Notes under the pieces: model-generated | The model's input: only the letters and a program-made list of their open reading frames with translations | The model's database searches: none | Told to the model about the DNA's origin: nothing | Assembly: GCA_016209995.1 (NCBI GenBank) | Contig: JACQVC010000006.1 | Span: 1 to 7,569, forward strand | Reading direction: 5' to 3' | From: Gemmatimonadota bacterium | GTDB lineage: Bacteria > Gemmatimonadota > Gemmatimonadetes > Longimicrobiales > Gaopeijiaceae | Length of the DNA: 7,569 bases | Position numbers and translations under genes: made by a program | Shown: positions 1 through 5,372 of the stretch, one piece after another | Numbering within the stretch: the stretch's first letter is position 1 | Layout of the letters: every line of letters starts with the position of its first letter

Positions 1-195
1 GATGCCGTATCGCCGCTGTTCGAGGCCGCGGTCGAGGCCACCGAGGAGGCGATCTACAATTCGCTCCTGAAGGCGACGACCGTCACGGGCCACCGGGGAC
101 AGCGGGCGGAAGCTCTGCCGATCGCGCAGACGCTGGACATTCTCCGGAAGTACAACGCCTTGAACTGGGACCGCCTGCCGCCCCAGCCACGCTAG
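1..195 (+). CDS. P1 family (S58, DmpA-type) aminopeptidase, C-terminal fragment
   Basis: The frame is open from the first base to a TAG at 193-195, giving the last 64 residues of a protein that begins outside the window. The tail includes SPLFEAAVEATEEAIYNSL, then TTVTGHRG, EALP and ILRKYN. From family knowledge this is the characteristic end of P1/S58 aminopeptidases (DmpA/BapA-like), which self-cleave to expose an N-terminal Ser nucleophile and remove N-terminal or beta/D-amino acids from peptides. The Ser nucleophile and cleavage site lie upstream and cannot be checked. greA follows after 8 bases, so the two are probably co-transcribed. The assignment rests on recalled family resemblance of a short segment; substrate is unknown. 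Confidence 0.8.
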   Translation, partial: DAVSPLFEAAVEATEEAIYNSLLKATTVTGHRGQRAEALPIAQTLDILRKYNALNWDRLPPQPR

Positions 196-203
196 CAAAT
201 TCC

Positions 204-692
204 ATGATCGACGAAATCCGAGACAAGATCTCCGCGGAGCTGGAGCGCCTCGCCCACGAGATCAACGTGGCGATACCGGAGGCGATCCGGCACGCGATGG
301 AGAACGGAGACCTGCGCGAGAGCGGGGACTACAGCTCGACGCTGGAGCGCCAGCATTTCGTGCAGGTGCGGATCCGCCACCTCACGCACAGGCTGGCCGA
401 GCTGTCCAAGCTCGATTTGGAAACGATTCCCTACGATCGCGTGGGGTTCGGATCGCGGGTGACGATTCGCGATGTGGATTCGGGCGAGGAGACGACGTAC
501 ACACTCGTGGCCGGTGATGACATCGACCTGGACGCCGGGCACATGTCGGTGGCGTCTCCCATCGGCCGGGCCCTTCTCGACCGGGCGATCGGCGATGAGG
601 TGGTCGTCGAGCTGCCGCGGGGAGCCTGCCGCCTACACATCGTGGCCGCTACCACGCTGCCGCAAATGCTGAGTGACGGGAATGGCAAATAG
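204..692 (+). CDS. greA: GreA/GreB-family transcription elongation (transcript cleavage) factor
   Basis: The product has 162 residues, close to the usual ~158 of GreA. Residues ~1-75 form the N-terminal coiled-coil hairpin; the tip motif ENGDLRESGDY (33-43) keeps the acidic pair D36 and E39, equivalent to the residues that GreA inserts into the RNA polymerase secondary channel to help Mg2+ cleave backtracked RNA. Residues ~80-155 match the FKBP-like C-terminal domain, including VGFGSRVTIRD, the SGEETTYTLV strand and SVASPIGRALLDRAIGDEV. The ATG at 204 is the only reasonable start: no in-frame ATG or GTG lies close upstream. No Shine-Dalgarno sequence precedes it, and it begins 8 bases after the peptidase stop, so translation may rely on reinitiation from the upstream gene. 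The core motif HGDL/ENAEY of E. coli GreA is ENGDL/ESGDY here. A GreB or a lineage-specific Gre paralogue cannot be excluded. Confidence 0.87.
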   Translation: MIDEIRDKISAELERLAHEINVAIPEAIRHAMENGDLRESGDYSSTLERQHFVQVRIRHLTHRLAELSKLDLETIPYDRVGFGSRVTIRDVDSGEETTYTLVAGDDIDLDAGHMSVASPIGRALLDRAIGDEVVVELPRGACRLHIVAATTLPQMLSDGNGK

Positions 693-719
693 GTAGAGGA
701 TCAGCGGGTCACCGCTACC
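692..719. terminator. Candidate bidirectional hairpin between convergent greA and serA
   Basis: Only 22 bases separate the stops of greA (+) and serA (-). A perfect 5-bp stem AGCGG/CCGCT with loop GTCA sits at 703-716, and an outer GGTAG (692-696) can alternatively pair with CTACC (715-719). The hairpin overlaps the serA stop codon. It could serve both converging transcripts, but there is no T-tract on the plus strand and only a weak one (CTATTTG) on the minus side, so it is not a textbook intrinsic terminator. Confidence 0.33.
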
Positions 720-2361
720 CCAACCCCACCTGTCTCGCGTCCACGATCTCGGGAAGCCTCCTCAGCGCCTGCAGCGCATCGGCCGGAAGCTCGCCGTCCA
801 CGCTGATCGCGGCCAAGGCCTCGCCGCCGGCGCTGAGCCGAGCCTGGTGGTACTCGGCGATGTTCACGCCCAACGACCCCAGCAGCGTCCCCACTCGACC
901 GATCACGCCGGGGACATCGCGGTTGCGCAGGATCACCAGCGTGCCCTCGGGAACCACGTCCACGTGGTACTCGCCCACGCGGACGACGCGGGCATAGCGG
1001 TCGGCCAGCAGCGCTCCTGACACGCGCGTGCTCCCGTGCTCCGTCTGCGCCTTCACCTCGAGGTACTCCGCGTAGTCCGAGCGGGCCGGTAGCTGCGACC
1101 ACGCCACGCGCATCCCGTGCGCCTCGGCCAGATACAGAGCGTTGACGAAGTTCACGGACTCGACTCCCACGACGTCGGCGAGCAGACCCTGCATCGCCGA
1201 GGCGGCAAGCGACCTGAGCGGATCGGGCGCGCTTCCGGCGTAGCCGACCTCCACGATTTGCACGGGGCCCTCCGCCAGCACGCAGGCCAGGCGCCCGAGG
1301 CGCCGGGCGAGATCGAGCAAGGGGCGCAGGCGGCGCAGAACATCCCCGCCGATGGCCGGCGCGTTCACCGCGCGGGTGAGGTCGCCCTCGAGGAGCGCGG
1401 CGCGCACGGCGTGCGCAATCTCGAGAGCCACGCTCTCTTGCGCCTCGGCGGTCGAGGCTCCCAGGTGCGGCGTGACCAGCAGGTTCGGCGCCGCGCGCAG
1501 CGGACTGTCCGCCGGTAACGGCTCGACCGAGAACACATCCAGCGCCGCCCCGGCGATCTTCCCGCTCTCGAGCGCCCGCGTCAGCGCACCCTCGTCCACG
1601 ATCTCCCCCCGGGCGACGTTGATCAGGCAAGCTGTAGGCTTCATCATGGCCAGCTGCGCTTCGCCGATCAGGTTGCGCGTCGCCGCGGTCAGGGGCGTGT
1701 GCAGCGAGATGAAGTCCGCGACCGGGAGAAGCTCCGCGAGCGACACGCGCTCGACCCCCAGCGCCTCGGCGCGCTCCGCGGACAGGTATGGATCGTGGGC
1801 CAGCACGCGCATGCCGAACGCGCGCGCGCGTTTCGCCACCTCGCCGCCGATGCGACCCGCTCCGATCAGACCCAGCGTCTTGCCGTGCAGCTCGGTACCG
1901 GCGAACTGCGAGCGCGCCCATTTCCCTTCGCGAACCGACCGGTCCGCGGCCGCCACCTTACGGGCGATCCCCAGGATCAATGCGAAGGTCAGCTCGGCCG
2001 CGGACGTCGTATTGCCGGCTGGGGCGTTGAGCACGGCGATTCCCCGCTCGGTCGCCGCATCCACGTCGATGTTGTCGACGCCGACGCCGGCACGGCCGAT
2101 GACCCGCACTCGCCGGGCACGAGCCAGCAGCTCGCGCGTGACCTTGACGCCGCTGCGCACGACGATCGCGTCGCACGACTCGACCGCCTTGGCCAGCTCG
2201 TCCGGCGCGATCTTCGGCACCACCTCGACATCGAAGCGCGCGTCTTCCAGAAGCGGCGCCAGCCCCGACCGGGAGACCGCATCGGGAACCAGCACGCGGA
2301 ACCGTTCCTCCCCGGTTTTCCCGGCACGTCCACCGCCGTTCTCGCTCCGCATCGTGCTCAT
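715..2361 (-). CDS. serA: D-3-phosphoglycerate dehydrogenase (long type with ACT domain)
   Basis: The product is a 548-residue protein that oxidises 3-phosphoglycerate to 3-phosphohydroxypyruvate with NAD+, the first step of serine synthesis, in the cytoplasm. Residues ~20-120 and ~310-335 form the substrate-binding domain. The Rossmann NAD domain carries GLIGAGRIG (164-172) and D190 for the ribose. The catalytic set R251 (NVARGEIVD), E280 (FSVEP) and H299 (TPHLG) is intact. Residues ~338-465 look like the ASB intervening domain of long PGDHs and ~473-546 an ACT domain (VPGVIGRVGTLLGSLGVNI), so serine feedback control is likely though not shown. The start at 2361 is chosen because its ATG overlaps the aminotransferase stop as ATGA, with GGAGGAG about 10 bases upstream. 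An alternative ATG at 2352 would remove three residues. The ~18-residue hydrophilic N-terminal tail is longer than usual. It is the last gene of the minus-strand block. Confidence 0.95.
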   Translation of the reverse strand: MSTMRSENGGGRAGKTGEERFRVLVPDAVSRSGLAPLLEDARFDVEVVPKIAPDELAKAVESCDAIVVRSGVKVTRELLARARRVRVIGRAGVGVDNIDVDAATERGIAVLNAPAGNTTSAAELTFALILGIARKVAAADRSVREGKWARSQFAGTELHGKTLGLIGAGRIGGEVAKRARAFGMRVLAHDPYLSAERAEALGVERVSLAELLPVADFISLHTPLTAATRNLIGEAQLAMMKPTACLINVARGEIVDEGALTRALESGKIAGAALDVFSVEPLPADSPLRAAPNLLVTPHLGASTAEAQESVALEIAHAVRAALLEGDLTRAVNAPAIGGDVLRRLRPLLDLARRLGRLACVLAEGPVQIVEVGYAGSAPDPLRSLAASAMQGLLADVVGVESVNFVNALYLAEAHGMRVAWSQLPARSDYAEYLEVKAQTEHGSTRVSGALLADRYARVVRVGEYHVDVVPEGTLVILRNRDVPGVIGRVGTLLGSLGVNIAEYHQARLSAGGEALAAISVDGELPADALQALRRLPEIVDARQVGLG

Positions 2362-3494
2362 CCCGCCAGCTCCTCCTCCAGCGCCTCCAGCAGCACTTCG
2401 ACCTCCTCCGCTGTGTGGTCGCCCATGTGGCCGATACGGATGCACTCGTTCTTCAGCTTGCCGTAGCCGGCGCCGATCGTGTAGCCACGCCCACGCATCG
2501 CGGCAACCACCTGCGGCCCCGTCCTGCCTTCGGGGAGACGAATACAGGTTACGGTTGGCGAGCGATGCCCCGGCGGAGCCAGGATCGAGAGTGGAACACC
2601 CCGTCCCGATGACAGCGAGTCGACCCAGTTCCACACCAGAACCGCCATCTGGCGGTGACGCTCCCACCGCTGAGCCAGACCCTCGCCCTCCAGGATCGCG
2701 CGCAGTTGCGCATGGAGCGCGAACAGCAGTGAGATCGCGGGCGTATTCGGCAGCTCGTTCTTGTCCACCGACTTCTGATGCTCGATGAGGTCGAAGTAGG
2801 CGCCGCGATTCGGCAACCCGGCCGCGCGCTCCATGAGTCGAGCGGACGCCACGCCCAGCGCGAGCCCCGGCGGCAGCGCCAGCGCTTTTTGCGAGCCGGT
2901 GAGCACGAAATCGAGGCGCCACTCGTCCGTGTGCACCGGCGCGCCGGCCAGGCTCGAGACGGTGTCGACCAGCAGCATTACGTCGTCGAACGGCCGCACC
3001 ACCCAGGCGATCTCGGCGAGTGGATTCAGAACGCCCGTGGACGTCTCCGAGTGAACCACGGTCACCGCATCGTACGGCTTCGCCTTCAGCGCCCGCTCTA
3101 CGTCCGCCGGGTCGTGCGCCTGGCCCCACGGCACCTCGAGCGCGTCGGCTTCCATGCCGCACGCCGCCGCGATCTGATGGAATCGCTTGCTGAACGCTCC
3201 GTTCACCAGCGCGAGCACGCGGCGGCGAGCGCCGTTGCGGATCGCCGCCTCCATGAATCCCGTGGCCGAGCACGTCCCCACGAAAACCGAGCGCTCCGTC
3301 CGAAACAGCGCTTTCAGGCGGTGCTGCAGCTCGGCGCCGAGCGCGTGCATCTCATCCTCGCGGTGTCCGATCATCGGCTGGGCTTGCGCGCCCAGGACCT
3401 CGGGACGCACCTCCGTCGGGCCTGGCAGGAAGAAGCGTCCGAACTGCGCGGACGCTTGCTCTCTCGTTGCGCTGCGTGTCTTTACCTGTTCCAT
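2358..3494 (-). CDS. Class V PLP-dependent aminotransferase, probable phosphoserine transaminase partner of SerA
   Basis: The protein has 378 residues and the fold-type I class V pattern of the serine-pyruvate/alanine-glyoxylate aminotransferase family: FLPGPTEVRPEVL (22-34), the Ser-rich phosphate loop GTCSATGFMEAAI (73-85), HSETSTGV (148-155), the PLP pyridine-N aspartate D177 in LLVDTVSSLAG, and the Schiff-base lysine K203 in TGSQKAL. The C-terminal domain ends with GYGKLKNECIRIGHMG. Members of this family act as phosphoserine aminotransferase in lineages lacking classical SerC. The 4-base ATGA overlap with serA makes 3-phosphohydroxypyruvate to phosphoserine the most likely reaction, by inference. 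Serine-glyoxylate or alanine-glyoxylate transamination remains possible. The ATG at 3494 is the only start after an in-frame TAG 36 bases upstream. A GGAG lies 15 bases before it, which is rather far. A 47-base gap to the preceding deaminase shows no convincing promoter. Confidence 0.88.
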   Translation of the reverse strand: MEQVKTRSATREQASAQFGRFFLPGPTEVRPEVLGAQAQPMIGHREDEMHALGAELQHRLKALFRTERSVFVGTCSATGFMEAAIRNGARRRVLALVNGAFSKRFHQIAAACGMEADALEVPWGQAHDPADVERALKAKPYDAVTVVHSETSTGVLNPLAEIAWVVRPFDDVMLLVDTVSSLAGAPVHTDEWRLDFVLTGSQKALALPPGLALGVASARLMERAAGLPNRGAYFDLIEHQKSVDKNELPNTPAISLLFALHAQLRAILEGEGLAQRWERHRQMAVLVWNWVDSLSSGRGVPLSILAPPGHRSPTVTCIRLPEGRTGPQVVAAMRGRGYTIGAGYGKLKNECIRIGHMGDHTAEEVEVLLEALEEELAG

Positions 3495-3541
3495 GGCAGA
3501 AATCTCATTCTCCGAGTCAGGGTGGACCTAACCGCTCGCTG

Positions 3542-4057
3542 TTAACGCCAGGCATCCGCCCAGCGCGTGTATGGGATCGTCGGCACGCCGCCCTCCGAGA
3601 GCACCGCGAGCCCGGCGGGGTCACGGTAGCTGTGCCGGTAGAAAAGGTACGCCACGTCGGCCTGGATCATGAGCTTGGCGCACATGACGCACGGGCTCGC
3701 CGTGACGAACGCCACCTTTTCGCGCATCTGCCCCGGCGCCTTCACCAGCGCGTTCATCTCGGAATGGATGCAGCCGCACGCGCCCGCCTGCGGGCCGTCG
3801 CACCGATTCGGGAAGCCGCGGGCGTTCCCGTTATAACCGATCGCGACCACGTTTTCCAGGCGGCTGTCCGTGATCACGGTCCCGACCTGCAAGCGCGCGC
3901 ACGTGCTGCGCTTCGCCAGCTCCTCCGCCATGCGCATGTAGACCTCGAACAAAGGCGGCCGCGAAACCGCGTACTCGGCCGCCTCCGCCTCGCTCGCCAC
4001 GCGCAGGAGATTGAGGGGATGCGTGTTCTCGGGCACCAGGTCCTTGTGGACCGTCAT
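3542..4057 (-). CDS. dCMP/CMP deaminase-family zinc hydrolase (ComEB-like)
   Basis: The product is a 171-residue cytidine-deaminase-fold protein. The zinc site is complete: HSE (H98, catalytic E100) and SPCVMC (C123, C126). RSTCARLQVGTVI (50-62) followed by VAIGYNGNARGFPNRC (71-86) is the hallmark of deoxycytidylate deaminases, which convert dCMP to dUMP and so feed thymidylate synthesis. Three extra cysteines (C86, C94, C96) lie before the HSE motif, as in ComEB-type proteins where a second zinc can be bound. The family core usually begins near PPLFEVYMRMAEELAKRSTC (34-53), so ~32 residues are extra at the N-terminus. GTG at V20 is a possible later start. The chosen ATG lies 5 bases after the galT stop with a weak GAGAAG directly upstream, suggesting coupling to galT. 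The chemistry is well supported; dCMP rather than another nucleotide is inferred from family. Confidence 0.88.
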   Translation of the reverse strand: MTVHKDLVPENTHPLNLLRVASEAEAAEYAVSRPPLFEVYMRMAEELAKRSTCARLQVGTVITDSRLENVVAIGYNGNARGFPNRCDGPQAGACGCIHSEMNALVKAPGQMREKVAFVTASPCVMCAKLMIQADVAYLFYRHSYRDPAGLAVLSEGGVPTIPYTRWADAWR

Positions 4058-4062
4058 GCTTC

Positions 4063-5196
4063 TCAGAGAACGCCCCTCAACATCTCCGCCGCCGCTTCCG
4101 GCATCACATCGTTGACGAACACCCCCATGCCCGTCTCTCCGCCCGCACGAAACTTCAGCCGATCGCGGGCGCGGCGCGCCGGATAGAACTCGACGTGGTA
4201 GTGCGCGTCGGCGGTCTCCGCGCTCCGTCCGCGCGTCGGCGCCTGATGCATGGCCATCACGTAAGGCATCGGGCGATCGAACAGCGCGTCGTACGCCGCG
4301 ACCACGCCGCGCAGCACGCCAGCCAGGTCCGTGACTTCACCAGCGGCGAGCGCCGCCATGTGCGGCGCGTGCCTCGTTACGTAGACGTGGACCTCGTAGG
4401 GCCAGCGGGCGGCGAAAGGCACGAAGGCCACCACCCCTCCACGCTCCAGCACCACGCGGCGCCCATCCTTGCGTTCGCGTCCAACCAGATCGCAGTGGAT
4501 ACAGCACCCTGTTTGCGCGCGATAGCGAGCCGCCGTGGCCATCTCGAGCGCCGGAATCGGCGGCACGAACGGATACGCGCAAATCTGACCGTGCGGATGA
4601 TGCAGCGTGACTCCGATTTCCTCACCCCGGTTCTCGAATATCGACACGTACTCCACGTCCTCCTCGGCGGCGAGCTCGAGGTAACGCTGACCCCACACCT
4701 CGATCAGGCGAGCGATGTGCTGCGGGGAAAGCGCGCCGAAGACGGCGTTGTGGTCGGAGGTGTACAGGACGACCTCGGCGCGTCCGCGCGCCGGCCGAAC
4801 CATCCACCCCGGCTCGGCGACGGTCGCCAGAGGCGGATCGCGCCACAGGGACGGGAAGCGGTTCTCGAATACCGCAATCTCGTAGTCCCGCGCCGGGACC
4901 TCCGTGGGCGGCGCGCCCGACCGGCTCGGGCACAGCGGGCAGTACTCGGGAGGGGGAAGGTGCGTGCGTTCCTGCCGGTGCGCGGCCGTGATGACCCATT
5001 CGCCCGTCTGCTCGGACAGCCGCAACTCGCCCACGCCCGGCGTCGGCGCGGATGCCGGGCCCGGCTGCAGGATCTCAGGCTCTCTCTCGAAATCGTAGAA
5101 GATGAAGTAGCGTCCGTCGGCCAGCCGCGTTCGGCGCATGCGCGTTGTGCGACCGGAGAGTCCCGCGACGAGACGCTCAGCTTCCCGACCGCTCAT
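4063..5196 (-). CDS. galT: Galactose-1-phosphate uridylyltransferase
   Basis: The product is a 377-residue histidine-triad-superfamily nucleotidyl transferase that exchanges UMP between UDP-glucose and galactose-1-phosphate in the Leloir pathway. The nucleophile motif HPHGQ (200-204) places the uridylylated histidine at H202. Structural zinc ligands are all present: C86 and C89 in YCPLCP, H149 in SDHNAVFG, and H200. The second half has FVPFAARWPYEVHVY (258-272), MHQAP (316-320) and AHYHVEFYP (331-339), then GMGVFVNDVMPEAAAEML (356-373). The whole looks like the GalT form common in high-GC Gram-positives, which starts near RRTRLADGR. That makes M20 (ATG at 5139) a possible true start, but neither start has a strong Shine-Dalgarno sequence. 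The ATG at 5196 overlaps the stop of a five-codon leader ORF (MKYRV) as ATGA, and AGGGG sits 5 bases before that leader. It is first in the minus-strand block; no galK or galE is in the window. Confidence 0.95.
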   Translation of the reverse strand: MSGREAERLVAGLSGRTTRMRRTRLADGRYFIFYDFEREPEILQPGPASAPTPGVGELRLSEQTGEWVITAAHRQERTHLPPPEYCPLCPSRSGAPPTEVPARDYEIAVFENRFPSLWRDPPLATVAEPGWMVRPARGRAEVVLYTSDHNAVFGALSPQHIARLIEVWGQRYLELAAEEDVEYVSIFENRGEEIGVTLHHPHGQICAYPFVPPIPALEMATAARYRAQTGCCIHCDLVGRERKDGRRVVLERGGVVAFVPFAARWPYEVHVYVTRHAPHMAALAAGEVTDLAGVLRGVVAAYDALFDRPMPYVMAMHQAPTRGRSAETADAHYHVEFYPARRARDRLKFRAGGETGMGVFVNDVMPEAAAEMLRGVL

Positions 5197-5210
5197 ACTC
5201 GATATTTCAT
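5193..5210 (-). other. Five-codon leader ORF (MKYRV) abutting galT
   Basis: ATG at 5210-5208 is preceded by AGGGG with 5-base spacing, the best ribosome-binding-like sequence upstream of galT. Five codons later the TGA at 5195-5193 overlaps the galT ATG (5196-5194) as ATGA, in a different frame. It could be a translational-coupling device. The same frame is open further upstream and, if started at ATG 5243, encodes a hydrophobic 16-residue peptide (MLAAFAVLGVVMKYRV) resembling a membrane segment with a basic end. That longer version would overlap the -10 call, so both cannot be fully right. Confidence 0.25.
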
Positions 5211-5238
5211 CACGACCCCTAAGACCGCGAAAGCGGCC

Positions 5239-5267
5239 AACATAGCGGGGACCTGCCGCGCCAACAA
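5239..5267 (-). promoter_or_regulatory. Candidate promoter for the galT-deaminase-aminotransferase-serA block
   Basis: On the minus strand TTGTTG (5267-5262), a 17-base spacer and TATGTT (5244-5239) form a weak sigma70-like promoter. The -10 context TATGTTGG closely resembles TACGTTGG of the divergent promoter. Predicted initiation near 5231 would leave a ~35-base leader. A perfect CCGC-GAAA-GCGG inverted repeat (5225-5236) overlaps the predicted start and could be an operator or a 5' hairpin. The -35 matches consensus at only three positions, and the AT-poor background makes chance matches possible. Confidence 0.33.
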
Positions 5268-5332
5268 GGCGAGGCGGACGGGGCTTGCAGCGCTGCGTGC
5301 GCAGGCCGTCGTGTGAATAGGGATCCAGCGCG

Positions 5333-5362
5333 TTGACGGTTCCACGGCCCCGCCGGTACGTT
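5333..5362 (+). promoter_or_regulatory. Candidate promoter of the GH38-like gene, implying a near-leaderless mRNA
   Basis: TTGACG (5333-5338) matches five of six -35 consensus bases. An 18-base spacer leads to TACGTT (5357-5362). Initiation 7-9 bases downstream would fall at about 5369-5371, two to four bases before the ATG at 5373. No Shine-Dalgarno-like sequence lies in the 15 bases before that ATG, which fits a leaderless or nearly leaderless transcript. The remaining part of the 5197-5372 divergent gap holds only the opposite promoter, the hairpin and the mini-ORF described in their own entries. Confidence 0.45.
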
Positions 5363-5372
5363 GGCGCGACCC

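Noticed and set aside
701..1921. A 406-codon minus-strand frame overlapping serA
   Set aside because: It is an Arg/Gly/Ala-rich out-of-frame shadow of serA with no motifs.
1352..2788. A 478-codon open frame antisense to serA and the aminotransferase
   Set aside because: Its translation is Ser/Arg/Pro/Ala-rich with no domain pattern, as expected opposite a high-GC gene; the minus strand encodes two clearly recognisable enzymes.
715..3273. An 852-residue reading of the serA frame reaching back through the aminotransferase gene
   Set aside because: The first 304 residues are low-complexity Arg/Gly-rich translation of the aminotransferase gene in the wrong frame. The recognisable protein starts after the ATG at 2361, which has a Shine-Dalgarno sequence and an ATGA overlap.
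3482..3508. An eight-codon ORF (MRFLPWNR) starting 14 bases before the aminotransferase, similar in placement to the galT leader ORF
   Set aside because: Its ATG is only two bases after GGAG, too close for initiation, and its TAA lies inside the aminotransferase gene; probably coincidence.
2778..4186. Plus-strand open frames antisense to the aminotransferase and deaminase
   Set aside because: Their compositions are dominated by Arg/His/Leu, with no family resemblance, and they lie opposite genes with intact catalytic motifs.
4195..5316. A 373-codon plus-strand frame antisense to galT
   Set aside because: Arg/His-rich shadow translation; galT on the other strand has all zinc ligands and the HPHGQ motif.
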